A stretch of DNA of 64,000 nt from Sipunculus nudus (GCA_026874595.1 CM049319.1:3748601-3812600), one strand, 5' to 3'; positions 1 through 13,160 are shown, counted from the first letter of the stretch. A program made the numbers and translations. The notes: generated by a model not told the origin, from the letters alone.

Positions 1-89
1 GAATGTGAGGGGATCTGTTATTTACACAGCGGATATGAACCATTATAATAATATTAATTAAGGATCAACATCAATGGTGTAATCCTCAG

Positions 90-221
90 ACCCTGACTGT
101 GAGATCCGGTCCCTTGACATCCATGTCAGCGCTGCAGCGACTGCGCTGAAGACATTTTTTGCCGAGCTTCCTGAGCCGCTGATTCCCAACCACCTCTATG
201 AACAGTTGATAGAAGCTTTAG
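90..221 (+). CDS. p190-type RhoGAP exon A
   Basis: The acceptor is AATCCTCAG at 81-89 and the donor is G|GTGAGG at 221/222. Two leading bases complete a split codon. The reading continues D-P-D-C-E-I-R-S-L-D-I-H, then the RhoGAP helix ALKTFFAELPEPLIP and NHLYEQLIEAL, and ends with one base of the next codon (phase 1). The exon is clearly richer in GC than the flanking intron. Confidence 0.88.
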
Positions 222-3200
222 GTGAGGCTGTCAGTCATGTGACTCAGGTCACATGATGCAAGTCATGTGATGCTGTGCACCGTTGATTGAGGTCGTGATT
301 TAGATGCTTTAGATCTGCCTGTGTTCACTGTGCATTTTGTAAGCTCAGCATGCTTGTGTTAGGCATCATAGCTTATTTTGGTTTATGTATAAGTACTGTA
401 ATCACCTATGTATAAGTTATTAGCTCAGCTGACTATAAGTCATCTGAGCTATAGTCTTGGTCCATTGTCCGTCGTCCGTCAGTCTGTCCGTCCGTCCGTA
501 GATGTGGCACATTTTGAAACCGTAAGACCTAGGAATCCGAAATTCAGCATAATGTTAGATGTCCCCAAGATCTCCTACCAAGCTGAAAACTGGGTCTTTG
601 TGATTTCGTTCCTTTGAGAAATTAAGGAAAAACCTCAATTTTTTATTTAAATCCTATTTTCACACTTCAGGACTGCCTAATTTCAAAACCACTCATCTGT
701 TTTTCCTCATATTAACCATAAATATTCTTCTATATAGTTCCTATGTACATGCCAGAAATTAAGTCTGTTAAGTATAAATTCTTTAAGTTATGGGCCCAAA
801 CATAATGGACTTTGTAAAAAATCAGGAAAAATATTTACTCACTTAACATGAAAAATTTTGAAATTAGAGTCTATTTTCCCAAGCATATAACTTTGTTTAA
901 TTAAGATTCAATTGTTTACCTAAAATTAGATCTGAATTTTGTAAATTTTTTAAGTAATTAGCATAAAAATAAAATCAGTACCTTAAATTTTGCCCAACTT
1001 TGACCATGGCACGTTTTTTTCCTGTAAGTACCATTGATTTAATTTTCACAGCATGTAAACATAAATATTTAATTTGTTTAAATCTGAAATTTGGAAGTAA
1101 AAGCTTGAAAATTAAGCTAGTTATTGATTTTTTTCTTGAGGCTCTATTGTAGTCATTTGCTTTGATTACAGATTACAGATGCAGGGTCCCACTCCAGGTC
1201 ACTGGAAGTCAGCTATGCCAGGGTTTCTGATTTGTTACAGTCACTGGGGGAGATCCCCTGCTGTGACAGGTGTACAGTTATTCTGATATCACCACCCCAA
1301 TCCCCCCCCCCCCCCCCCCCGCAAACCCAACAAGTGTTATGCAGTATTGTTATTGTTTTCACTGTATCTCCTTAATTGTAATGCTGTTTCCACTCTGATA
1401 TGCAAAAACTTTCCTTAAAAAAGTAATTCAAGGTGTAATCCAGAAGATGCAATGTTGTGTAATGTAGCATTTTTAAAGAAATCATTTTTCTTTTAAATGA
1501 TTTTACCAATCATAATGGAACCCATCAGTATGCTTAAATTATGATTAAATATGAAGCACAATATGGATAAATAAAGACACAATTCAAAATTGTGAAATCT
1601 AAATCAAGTATTTTTTTTTAGACATTTATTGTTTTGCAGATTTAAAAGATATATTTTTGTGGTAAAAAATAAATAAACATTTGTATGCATGATGTGGTGT
1701 TATCTGACAAGATTGAGATTTATGATGATGCAATTGAGAATTATGAATCAACTTTTATATTCAGATATATATGTTATATTGAAAATGTATAGAAATATAA
1801 ACTTAAATTTAAAAAAAAATTGATGTGATAAAAAAATGAGGATTTGTTACAAACATTTGTTCATTATTTTCCTGCATCAGCAGAATTTGAGATCAGGCTT
1901 TGTTTGCCATGATTTATGTTGTTAATTAGTTATATTTCAACTGTATACATTTCATAAAAAAAACATATTTAATAATTTATATTATACAAAAAAAAGATTT
2001 GATTGAACAAATGTGTAAACTACTGAAATGTCAACAGTTAATCGAAAAGCCAACTAATGATCATGGTAATTGTACAGATCATTTGTTCACAAACTGCTCA
2101 CATGCTTCAGTTTCAACATTAGGAAACACATGGTCAGGTCACAAAATATTATTTGCAACAATTTCTTGCTCATCAATACAAACCAATCATATAAACCAAC
2201 CATGGCCTTTATTACCTCTTCCTCTTACACTTTATCTCCATTTGATATTATTTTAGATTTTTACCTTCAAGGTTAACGTCAGCTGAGCACAGTGACCCAT
2301 AGATTCATTGTTTTAAGCCTACCCCTTTATAATTCTGTCTGGTGTGCATGCTTTTCTAGTGCATAAACATATCTTTTGCATAAGAAGAGATCATATTTCT
2401 TATATGCTTTTATAAGTTCCACTTCAATACTTCCTTTTGATGGTGTGATGACATTGTGTTATGTAAAGTTATGTTGCATGCATCTGATGACAGCTGGATG
2501 TGTTTTGCCAGGATCAAATATCTGAATGTAGTATATATTATTTTACACCTAAGCATTTTTTGTTGTTTATGTCATGATATAAAGTTGTGTCTTGTTGTGA
2601 TACTGCATGCTTCTTATGACAGCATGGGTGAGAGCATTGGTTGTGTGCATGTGACAGCATGCATCAGGGATACACACATTTTGCGTTTGAGATGTGTCAG
2701 TTTTGAATACTTCCTGGAATTATTGATTACTGTAATACCTCAGCTGCTTGTCAGCGCCACCTGGTATGCATTTGCTCAATTAAACTTGAATGAAGTATTT
2801 TTGCTGGAGTATTCAGTAGCAAGGCTTGGCTTATAATTAAGTAGATGAATTACACAGGTATTTTAATGTGTTATATAATGCCAATATCAATTTGATCCAA
2901 GCTCCTGTTTGTTATAACCAGAAATATTTTTAATAATGATAGTTCCAAAATTTTACACTAGATGGAGCAGATAAGTAATTGTGGTATCACAGTAACAGAT
3001 AATTACACAGATGTCAAATTACCCCTGATCATGTTTAAGCCTTTGTCTGTACTGTATTGTTTAGTTGGCCGAGTCGTGATGTGCTTGTGGTATTAGTGGT
3101 TTCTTCCTGTGTTTAGCTAGTGTTATTATGGTACCAATAGGCTTTGGCATTTCCCGCAAAAGAAGGAAATCCTTGAAAGACATCATATCACCGTCATCAG

Positions 3201-6200
3201 AAAAGAACCATTCGTCACAAAACTCGTCAGGACGGTCTGGCATGAGGCCAAGATCCAGAAGTTTCTCATCAATGGAAGGTACCGAAACACGACTGACAAT
3301 GCATTACTACTGGTTTCTCAGTTGATTCTATCAAGCAAACTGGCTGTATAAAGCTTAACCTAATAAAGCTGTGTTTCCATGGTAACAACTAAGTTTTAAG
3401 GCAAACTATCCCATGCTCTGCTTACTGCTAGTTGGCTGTGTACTATTTTCCCGTTGGATGTGAAGCTTGAGGATTCCATCTAGCAGACCAATTATAACAT
3501 CACCTTTTTCCTACCGAAGCTTCTTTTCTCATGTAATTTCAAAAATGATTGGAATCAGAATTATATATCACCCAGCAGTATATATAGAAACATGTGTGTG
3601 TGATTCTAAAAAGCATTTTAAAAAGACTGCAGCCACAGGTGGTCATATAAATGGAAACACAGCTTGAAGCTTTTCTAATCATTCTTTCATCTGTATCCAG
3701 GTTGCATACACTATGACCATCCCTGCCACGCTTCAGAACCCAGCTCTCCCCAACATTTTATCAAAACAAATTACGTTTTAGATATATTACACACAGATGG
3801 ACAGACCTACAGACTGACAGGAGATGAAATTGATGGAAATATAATTATATTGATGAAGATAATTATTTTATTGAATCTAGGATTGAGGCTATTGATGTTG
3901 TTTAATGAATATTTTTGTTGATTTTGTGACTGATCTTATGCCTCAAAAGGCATAATCAGGTCCGTTACGTCTCCAAAAATACCTGAGTTTGACTTTCCAT
4001 TGACATGGCACCTGTATACACCAATACTGGATCTCTCTCCATAGAACTGCAGACTGCACAAGAGCAAATTAAGTTCATCAGCTTTCCATGTCACTGCTTT
4101 CTACTAGTTGTAAATACCACAGCATTTAACCAAATAAATAGCCAGATGCAGGTAAAGGAATATTGAAACTCTCAAATAGCAAAGATGTTACTGTAATGAA
4201 CTAGACACTGGGTTCTTGCTTTGAAATTTTTCTTGTTTGTTGACCTTAAATCATGCTAGTAAGTTATAACATTATTTTCTACCAATCATCTAGGATCTCT
4301 ATCCATTCATCTGTTGGAATCAATAAGCTCATTTTCTTTAAGAAAATCAATGAAATTCCCACTACTACTCAGGGAATTAGACCACCAGATTCATAATGTT
4401 CTGACTTCCAGGCCTTAGAATAGCATTTAACATTGGGCAATTTTATTTTGGGGGAACATCTATATCTTGAATATTGGTGTTTCAGTTATCAATATAAGTT
4501 CTCACTGTATTGTCCGGTTTAGTTCATTATCTACAATAGTTTGTAAACGTTAATTTATTCCTTTACCCTCTCTACATGTATTCAGTATATTGATTGGCAG
4601 TTGTTATAACACTCACCCACAGATAACCAAGTGGTTGTTGAAGAATATGTTTGAAGTTATTTTTGTCTTTGTATTTTGTCAATAATTCCTTGAATTTAAG
4701 TTAATCAAATCTTGTTTATTATTAAACTTATTATAGAACATAGCACTATATACATAGTATTATGAACATGCCTGATGTTAGCAAATAACTTGCGTGACAC
4801 AGTTCCTCTTAGGTGTAGCTGCATGGGAGGAATATTGTTTGCCTGTACATTTGCATGTTGTACCTTGTAACTATGTGGTTTATGGGTGTACAGCCCATGT
4901 TGATTGTTTCTGATCTTAACTTCCAGCATCTTGCTTTTCTCTCATTCCCAAGCTGAATCAACATATTTTCAGGAAGTTCTGTTCTTAACTTTTTGAGATT
5001 TCCCTCATATTTGTTTTCCAGGTACCCACAAATAGATAATGACTCCAGTCTATGATAAACTTCTAGATATGTCGCACAGTTTGAGATACCACTGTACATC
5101 TAAATTGTCTAGCAAAATTCCACACAGTTTAGGGGCCTGTTGCTTCATGAAATGTATTAGCCCTGTATGGGGAGTTGATTCTCTGCCATTCTGTTCACTT
5201 CAATATATTTTAGGCATCATTTGGTGTTATTTATTTTGACCTTTATCTATTTAGTGTGTACTAATGGTACCTGATACTGTTTTTCATTAGTGTTGATAAT
5301 TACTATGAATAAGTGTCATAATGGGTATTTGGAGGAAATCTTGTCAGTCTTACTGGGACTCCGGTTAAATTGTCAAAGGACAACCTATAGGGTTATATTT
5401 ATATATTATATTAACCTTTAACTGTTACTCTGTGTGGAGTATGGTTGTGCTTTATGTGGTTGCCAAGGTATAACAAGAGCCCTCGTATCCACAGTTCCAT
5501 AATGTATTCTTGCTAGTGAGAATATTTTTTTGTAGTCTCCCTATATTTCAAACTTTGTGGCAGCCATATACTTTAAGCTGTCAGAAGCAGAAGGTCATTA
5601 CAGTGATCTTGTATTTTATGGAATAAGTCACCAGATTGTATCAGTCAGTTATCCGTTTCTGATGTATTGTATGTAGAAAGGCCTTTACTTTATATTTGAT
5701 TGTAAAGTGTATCCATTCACAATTATAGATTCTTGTTTTTGCTGTTTTAGGTGTGCAAGAAAAAAGTAACAGGTTGTTACTTTTAAGAGGAATTCTGCGC
5801 AAGCTTCCATCAGTCAACTATGAAGTTTTAAAATACCTCATCACTCATTTACATAAGTAAGTAGCACTAAAAGTTTGTGTGTGTATGGAGGGAAGGGAGC
5901 AGATGTTCAGAAAAAATGATGGAGATTTAATTTCAAGGAAATAAATATTTAAAAGCATAATATTAAAAAATAATATTGAAAACTAAAAAAATATTTCACA
6001 GATCTGATCAAACTTTACATGTGTATCGATAAGGGTTAGAGAACAAAGCCTATTAAAAAATGGGGTCATGACCTTTACTAGGAGAGTGACCTTGACCTTG
6101 AATAGGTCCATTTTTGCTGAAAATCACACAAATTCTTAAATATCCAATAAAGTTTGCATGTATTGGTCCAAAAATCAAGGTGACTGAAGATCTCGGATGG

Positions 6201-7019
6201 CCTTGTCATGCACCAGAATCTGGTCACCCCATCTATTACCCTTTTCTTATTATCGCACATTTTAATATCCCCATCATTGCCACTTGACAGTGCTGTGAGC
6301 ATTATAAGTCAAAAACTAATGGTCAGATTTCTTTCATATTATGCACATGCACAGAGATTGGTTATGGGATGAGGTCTATTTAAATTAAAGGTGAAGGTCA
6401 CGGGAGCCTTCTATCCAAAAGTTTGTTTCCGGATAATATTTTTATCCGCCAAAACAAAGTTTGCTGCAGATATTCATGCTAATATCTCCAGACTGGTTTG
6501 ACTTATCTTCCAAACCCCATAATTTCTGAAGTACTGCATCTGTTTCCTTCAAATCATTCACAACAGTCTCCACCAAGATGTCGACAAGTTCAAACATTTA
6601 TGACCGTGGCCCTAGTGGCCTTGTCAAGTTGCAGAATATATGCTTCAGAAGAAGAGTGCCTATTTTAGAAGGGGGTATGCTTTATTTGTCTAGGGATACT
6701 ACAGCATATCCAATGTAAGAAATGTCTAGATAATTGTTGTATCTGTTCCAATTTAGGGCCATTCATCAGGCACACATACATTCACACATACACACACAGA
6801 GTACTTAATCTGTTATATTTTGGTTTCAGTGTGAAGCAACACAGCCATGTGACCAAGATGGACAGTGGAAACTTAGGAAAAGTTTGGTGGCCAACACTGT
6901 TTAGACCAGATATTCCTTCAATCGACAAAGTCAGCGTCATAGGGCGCTACCTGGAGGATGTAGTCCAACTCATGATTGACCAATGTGGCTTTCTTTTCGA
7001 TGACGAAAATGAAGTATGA
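90..7019 (+). CDS. p190-type Rho GTPase-activating protein, C-terminal part (3 exons, 5' end outside window)
   Basis: Spliced coding region made of exons 90-221, 5751-5856 and 6830-7019, joined in phases 1 and 2 at good GT..AG borders. The product is the C-terminal two thirds of a RhoGAP domain, which stimulates GTP hydrolysis by Rho-family GTPases. Diagnostic pieces are ALKTFFAELPEPLIP in exon 1, LPSVNYEVLKYLITHL in exon 2 and NLGKVWWPTLFRPDI in exon 3. These match the p190 (ARHGAP5/ARHGAP35) class without gaps across both junctions. The arginine-finger part of the domain, and the GTPase-like and FF domains expected further upstream, lie left of the window. The protein stops about 20 residues after the last GAP helix (FLFDDENEV, stop 7017-7019), so the C-terminal tail is very short. 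The assignment to RhoGAP is firm; p190 rather than another RhoGAP rests on the WPTL-RP signature and gap-free alignment recalled from family knowledge. Confidence 0.88.
419..560 (-). repeat. dispersed repeat, TTAGCTCAKCTGA-ended family (copy 1, reverse orientation)
   Basis: The block opens with TTAGCTCAGCTGAC and continues into TCATCTGAGCTATAG and a run of CCGTC units. Read in reverse complement it matches the ends of copies near 33946-34100 and 36410-36606, which finish in GGACAGACAGAC followed by TCAGATGAGCTAA. Boundaries are approximate. This is a common type of interspersed repeat in bivalves; its class is not clear from the sequence. Confidence 0.5.
1179..1269 (+). CDS. candidate cassette exon 1 inside the RhoGAP domain
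   Basis: A 91-nt GC-rich island in an AT-rich intron, with acceptor GATTACAG before 1179 and donor CAG|GTGTAC at 1269/1270. Joined to exon 90-221 (phase 1) it reads on without a stop through 29 codons, including SRSLEVSYARVSDLLQSLGE, and ends in phase 2. Its phase-2 end fits the acceptor at 3120/3121 of the next candidate exon. If both were used they would add 83 codons in frame inside the GAP domain. No known domain was recognised. Base composition, splice sites and phase are the only support, so it could be chance or a relic. Confidence 0.4.
3117..3278 (+). CDS. candidate cassette exon 2 (Ser/Arg-rich) inside the RhoGAP domain
   Basis: A coding-like block with acceptor TTCCTGTGTTTAG before 3117, a second AG four bases later (before 3121), and donor GAAG|GTACCG at 3278/3279. 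From 3117 it is a phase 1-to-1 exon of 54 codons, which can be inserted directly between exons 90-221 and 5751-5856. From 3121 it is phase 2-to-1 and follows the candidate exon 1179-1269. The product is basic and serine-rich, with ISRKRRKSLKDIISPSSEKN and GMRPRSRSFSSMEG, which look like targets of basophilic kinases or 14-3-3 binding sites. The canonical domain aligns without it, so it would be an alternative insert. The opposite-strand frame 3061-3243 is treated as its shadow. Confidence 0.5.
5751..5856 (+). CDS. p190-type RhoGAP exon B
   Basis: The acceptor is TTGCTGTTTTAG before 5751 and the donor AA|GTAAGT at 5856/5857. With the last base of exon A it reads GVQEKSNRLLLLRGILRKL and then PSVNYEVLKYLITHLH, the central helices of the RhoGAP fold. 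It ends in phase 2. The intron to the next exon is 973 bp (5857-6829). Part of it, about 6040-6660, resembles molluscan dispersed repeats rich in TGACCTTGACCTT. Confidence 0.87.
6830..7019 (+). CDS. p190-type RhoGAP terminal exon
   Basis: The acceptor is TTTTGGTTTCAG before 6830. The exon completes an Asn codon and encodes VKQHSHVTKMDSGNLGKVWW followed by PTLFRPDIPSIDKVS and the last helix VVQLMIDQCGFLF, then DDENEV and a TGA stop at 7017-7019. NLGKVWWPTLFRP corresponds to the family motif NL-xx-x-WPTL-RP. No confident poly(A) signal could be assigned in the following AT-rich sequence. Confidence 0.88.
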
Positions 7020-8571
7020 ACATATTGACATAGGATAAATTTAGTCAAGACTCGCACTTTTGGCCCAAGAGTGTTTTGTGCCAAAATTTATGAAAGAGGA
7101 AGACGCTGGTACACTTAGTCTTTTGGTGTGGACCAAAGCTTCGACATAAAGTCATAAGTCAAGAAGCGCTAGAATCCAGTGGAATAATGGGGCATTTGTC
7201 ATGTTGTCTTGATGAATGACAGGTTTGTGTATATCTGCCAGCTGAAATGAGTCCAGCTGACCAACCACAGGTGTGCTCCATTATAACAAGCACAAGTCTC
7301 CAAAGTTGTGAACTGTAATATATGTATAATGAACCTATATCAAGGGCTGGCTGGATATATTGATATTTTGATCCATGCACATAAACCAGAAGGATTATGG
7401 ATGGCTCTGACAGGTATCAATACCATTGAATTCTGCATCTTCACAACTACAACAACAGAAAGAAATGTTTTGACAAATTTTATTTATTTTGTTTATCAGG
7501 GAAACTCTGTAACCTATTATGGTATTTTTAGCCATTTAAATGCAGTTGCCACATCTGTCATAACTTCATGATTGATCATGTGATCAAACTGGCTGAAACG
7601 GCAAAATATTACACTCATTAGGAAATTAATGCGTCTGATTATATTGCTGTCCAACATGATCATTTAGTTAAATTTTACAGATTTCATCGTGAAATATCAA
7701 TATTGTATTGATGATGAGACACTGAACCCAGGATAAAGATGGATGAATGTTTGTCCTGGCAGCCAGCCCTACAGATATCCATGTAGTGTTGGACAATATG
7801 GTCTCCACAGAACTAAGGGTATAGATGTGTGCTGGAGTCCAGTCTGTGTAGTCATTGCTGTATCAGTGTGGACTAAGTTTGTTCTGTTGCTTTTGTCACA
7901 AGTAACGCTCGTGTTGTTCGACAGCGGTACACCCCAGTGTTACTTTGTGATAACATGTCAGGAAGTCTTGCTGTGACAGGACGCTGGGTAGGAAATGAGA
8001 CATTACAGCACACACACTACAGACATAGATCTGGATAGAACAAATTGTTCCATATCTTTTAAAGTTCGTTAGTGAAAATATTTTGTATGAATGGGATTAT
8101 ACAAACACACATGAACAAAATTATTAGGATATATTTCGCTGGATACCAAAGCAGCTGTTGAAAGAAGTTCAATTAATAATAATGAATAATAATTATGAAA
8201 AATTATTAATATATCAGTGTAAATATATAGTAATATCAGAGTGCTTTAGTAGATTCAACAGGTGAAGTACTATAATATTAGTGCAGGAATCATGGTGTCC
8301 ATTATAGAGAAGAGACTCACTAACAAATGTGTTAAATACATGTAACCAATCATTCTGTGATAAACCTCCAAGTCAGTTCATTATTATATTATTATTATCA
8401 TCACTCATTTTATTATTATCAGTATCACATTATGTTCATTTAATTTTCACATTTATTCTGACCACCGTAGCTCCGCCACATGCAGGGTCAGCACGGGCTC
8501 TCTTAGCAGAGTCTCATCATTAGGATTTGACATTTGTAATATCTTATTTTGGATGGTGCTGCTGAAACAAA

Positions 8572-8742
8572 AGGTCAAAGGTTACAGTTATCTTTGTCCA
8601 TAGGTCAAAGGTTACTGTCACCATTGTCTGCAGTCTCATGTTTACAGTACCTTGATATATGGGTTAAAGGTTAAAGGTTACAAGTACCTAATTAGTGTAG
8701 GTCAAAGGTTACAAGAACTTATGTTTATGGCTCAAAGGTTAC
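8572..8742 (+). repeat. cluster of AGGTCAAAGGTTAC motifs
   Basis: Copies or near copies of AGGTCAAAGGTTAC start near 8572, 8602, 8661 (GGTTAAAGGTTAAAGGTTAC), 8699 and 8730. The core is a direct repeat of two nuclear-receptor half-sites separated by one base (DR1-like). The irregular ~30-bp spacing also fits a decayed minisatellite, so function is uncertain. Confidence 0.4.
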
Positions 8743-11019
8743 ATACACCTTGGTTCATATTGTGCATGTTTTGTTTCTGTTACTTATTATTGTGTTGACT
8801 TGTTTTATATGGCCAGCAGTACCTAATCCTAATGTATTATAAAGCAGAATTATTTGACCAAACTTTTTTTTTATTCTTGCTGTATTAACAATACTGTTTG
8901 AAATCTGACTAAGGCTTCACATACTTTTGATACAACTGAACATTAATTAAATGAACCATAGGAAAACTTCTAGTTTTGTCTATTTCATGTAGTTTGTTCC
9001 TGAGGACTTCATCAGGGGGCATTTTGCTGATTTATTTAAATAGGACCAAAACTGAGGTGTATAGGAAATTTTTGTCATTCTTATTGTTTGTCTTCTCTTT
9101 CTTTTTTATGTAACCCCTGTTTAAATATTTATTTTGTTCACTAAAGTAACAGTGTTACTAGATCAGTGCCATAAGTCTGTTTATAGCTACAGTTTTGTCT
9201 GATAAGAATGGTGTGGCATTACTGTAACACAGGTTGGATGTCTCTCCTTATGTTTCAGTAAAACGTGTTCAGTCATTTATTTTATGTTCAGAAGAAACTT
9301 TTGTTGTCAAACATTCATCAGGTCAGATTCCTCCTCCCCCTCCCCCCCCCCCCCCAAACAGAGGACATTATTCACTTTAGTGACAGATTTTTCCTCCAGT
9401 AATAGTAATTCACACTCTTACCAGTGGAAAGAAAATATGTCACTTTGTATTAACCATGGAACAGTAAATATCAGAAATGTTAGCAGAAATTATATGAAAC
9501 ATTGAAAGGACCAATCATATGGCATAATACATCAGATGTTTTATTTAGAATTCTGAAATATATAGATGATAACTGTATATCATAATTAGACATGCCAACC
9601 ATATCCGTCTGTACTAAGAAGAGGACCTTTTATACTGATGTGTTCTTAAATTGAACATTTGTACTGTTAAATAGGAAGGTTTCATGGCATCTAACCAGAA
9701 TAAGTTCCTCAGGCTCAGCTTTTTGCAGGTACGCTATTGTAATTTTCTGAGGTTCAGCTACTTTTATAGATATCTTTTTCAGTAATATTTGTCAAATCAA
9801 ATTGTCTAATTGTAATTAAATGTTAATTTTCTGTTAACATATTCATCTCTTTAAAAATAAATTAAAATTTAAATAATTCATAGCCCCAAGAAAACCATTG
9901 ATTTAAGCAATGTTGCAAAGATACCATCAGATTTTCTGTACATTATATGAATAATCTGAGAAATAATTACAAATCAAGTTTTTTGTTGAAAATATATGAA
10001 AACTGAAAGAATGTTAAAATTGTCTGATTTTCTATAAATTGTAATTTTGCGAAAATCACACAAGTTCTTTACTGTATTATATTACTTATGAAATTTACAT
10101 TGACATTTGAATTTCCAGTGTCTTGTTATAAAATATTTGAGTAAACACCAACCATCCAATCACAATCAGGAACCATCAACTCTGTCCAATCATACACTTG
10201 TACCAGATTTGTAATTCTGAATTAACAAACTTTATTTTCTTAATGTTTCATACCAGGATTTTTCTACTGTTATCACTCTACGTTAGGAATGTCCATAAGG
10301 GCTGCATACATTTTGCATACAGGCTGTTGTTTCTTTGTTGCTATGTTATTATATTGTGTGTTTAATGCAGAAATGGACAGGCAGGGCATATCTCCAACAA
10401 CTACATCATACCTCTCAGCTTGTATTGTACATGACTTTTCTGCAGATGTTTTTCCTCAGTACCTTTTTCATGATACTCTTGTTTTAGGAAATTTGCTACA
10501 ACTTTTTGCAACAACCAGAATAGCACTCAATGAGCACTTACATTGGCCATGGCAAATCAGTCACACTCGATCCTCCCCTTTATCGGGACCCACCCTGTAA
10601 TTTTATGAGGTCTTCCCAGACAGAGTGATGTCATTTGCAAAAACTGAGGGTTAAGACCCTTCATCATCCAATGAGCTAGTTTGATACTACCAAGATTAGT
10701 ATCTTGAAATGCCCACAGAGGGCAGTGCAGGGAACAGAGCCATAGGAATATTCAGAAAGTGTTGAAATTGTATATTTCTCATCACAATTTATGTACAATA
10801 GATATATGTATGCACCTCAGTACATACACCATTCAAATGGATCCATTCACCCCATTAATTTGAACAAAGGTTCTGTAACCAAAGAACATCATTTTACTGT
10901 AACAAAGTGTAACTTTTTACTGTCCAGATTTGTATTTGTTTTACCTTAGTGTCTGAGCATACTCTAATGCCTTGTCTATACCACCCCATATATCTTAATA
11001 TAATACAGTTTCATTCTCC

Positions 11020-11900
11020 CATTCAGGATGCTCAGATAAACATGATAATACTTTTTAACTCTGTCTTTTCATGTGGGAAAATATAGGAAAATATACGTGC
11101 TGTTATGATGCTTCTCAACATGTTCAGTGAAAAAGGTTATACAGTTATTATACTGCTTCAGAATATGTTCAGATTAACAAGGTGATACTGTAACTCTTGT
11201 AATTTCACATGTCAGATAAACAAGGTGATACTGTAACTCATGTCTTTTCATATGTCAGCTAAACAAACTATCCCACCACTCCTCAGATGTTCCCCTTTAA
11301 GAAACTATACTGTAATTGTAATTTCTTATGCTGGACTCGAGTCTCTTTTTAACACTGATGCAGAAACAATTTTGCTTCATTTCAAAGAAGTTCAGCTTAA
11401 TGAATATATACTGTAACTCATTCATATTCTGGACAAAGTTTGATTAAACTCTGATGTATAAACCATTCTTCTGCTCTCAGACATGTCCATATTATTAAAC
11501 TGTACTGTAACAGTTGTCATTTTATAAGTTAGATATAGTCACGTCAGGTATACCAATTTGTAAACTATTACACCAACTGTCCAAGATATCTAGATTATTG
11601 AGACAATACTGTAACTCATGTTTCATATGCTGGGCAGTCTGGTATATACATTATTCTGTTGCTTTCCAGGATGTCCTGATTAATGAGATTTTACTGTTAT
11701 TCATTTTATGTATGAAAAATAATTCTTCTTCGCAACGTATCCGGAATAATGAACCTGTCCAAAACAATTTATGTGGTTCCTTTTATTGGACAAAGTCCAA
11801 CCATTTGTGCAGATGAATAAGTCATTCTGCTCTGCCCCAAGGTGTCCTGAATAAATGAGGCTATACTGTTGTCATTTCATATGTTTGATACAGATTGCCA
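11020..11900. repeat. degenerate tandem repeat, motif TACTGTAACTCATG..CATATG
   Basis: About ten diverged units share TACTGTAA, a following TCATG or TTGT, and a TTTCATATG-like tail (near 11139, 11188, 11230, 11308, 11409, 11503, 11609, 11692 and 11866). Unit length varies from about 40 to 100 bp. It looks like an old, heavily diverged tandem array. Confidence 0.45.
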
Positions 11901-12529
11901 GGTTGGGTAATACCCTGGCAGTCGATGCAACATCAGTTTCCATGTTTAGCTTAATGTGCAGTTATGTGGCTCAAAGTAGCTGAGGTTCAGATTTGTGCAG
12001 GGACATTTTAACTGAATTTGTTATTGCAGGGTAGCTTTGTTTTTTGTTTCTAGAGGTAATGTTTGTTAACAGTTGTTGCCCAAGGCGGGAAAAATTCTGT
12101 TGCAGGTCACAGTTTTTTATTTTGGTTAGAATGTGTTGTGCAGAGATAAAGAATATTGTATATAATTACATATTTTGTGGTAATTTAGGGTCATTCCATC
12201 GTGAACCGTAGCTTTTTTTGCCATTCTAACTATGCACAGCCATCTGTTAAGACAAAGTGGTGCTTTCAAGGGGCTGGCTCAGCATATAAGGGATCAATTT
12301 TGTTTTTTTTTTTTTTTTGCACAATTTTATTTTCACTATGAACATTAATCTGTAGCATTCATGATGTATGCATACTTGAATCTCCCACAGATATTTGCCA
12401 AATTACTTAAAGCATAGACTCAGGATATAGTATGCAAGAGCCTACACATAATCTGTGTTATTGCCTTCTTTAAAAAAAATAACTAAAATACCTTTACTTA
12501 AGCATATAACACATGCACTGGTGTCATTT

Positions 12530-12660
12530 AGACACTCCATAAAAGTACAATGATACCAATAAGACACTAAAAACAGTTTACTTGTCCCTCTTAGACACTA
12601 AAAAGAGGTCATAAATGTAAAACCAAGACACTAAAAACCAGTGAATTGGTACCCTTTAGG
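12530..12660. repeat. short degenerate tandem repeat, motif AGACACTAAAAA
   Basis: Four units carry AGACACTAAAAA or AGACACTCCATAAAA, with 30-45 bp spacing. No coding or regulatory role is apparent. Confidence 0.45.
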
Positions 12661-13160
12661 CAAAAAAATATTGATAATTAGTTAATATATTGATATTAGT
12701 ACTACTAGACAGATTAACCACCAAGACTCTTAAAAGAGAAAAATATCACTTGTGATGACATCCTGTCCATGTGATAGTATAAGATCTCTCCCTAATCATG
12801 GTTAAAGGTATTTTAAGGAAGCCATTTCCCACAGTTATAATTGTCAGTCATTTTCAGGTTATTATATTAGAAATTAATTCTTTGAAGTCAATTTCTACCC
12901 ATTCAAGTCCAACTTCTACCCATGTAATGCACTTTTTATTATTATTTATGTACAATCTCCATAATTTCATTTAACAGGTAAAAACTTGCATAGCACACAC
13001 AAAGAATTACTTTATAAATTATAGACACAAAGTCATTTTCCATATTGTTTTCCCGGGAACTACTTATTTACAGCCAGCCCCTATGCTGTGTATACACGTG
13101 TTGTTGTCCGTGTGTTTTTGTATAAGGATTTTCTGGTTTGTATTCCTTCACAGTGTACTG

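Larger units (their letters stand above)
222..5750 (+). other. p190-type RhoGAP intron of 5.5 kb
   Basis: This intron lies between constitutive exons 90-221 and 5751-5856. It is AT-rich. It holds a dispersed repeat near 419-560, a poly-C run at about 1303-1320, and the two candidate cassette exons listed separately. No other coding-like stretch with splice sites was seen. Open frames such as 1999-2256, 2456-2836 and 4809-5099 lack domain similarity and codon-like composition. Confidence 0.75.

Noticed and set aside
3061..3243. 60-codon - strand frame MPDRPDEFCDEWFFSDDGD
   Set aside because: It lies opposite the better supported + strand candidate exon with splice sites and matching phases.
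10289..10600. 103-codon + strand frame MSIRAAYILHTGCC
   Set aside because: No domain similarity, no splice context and no codon-like composition; it is consistent with chance in a long intergenic region.
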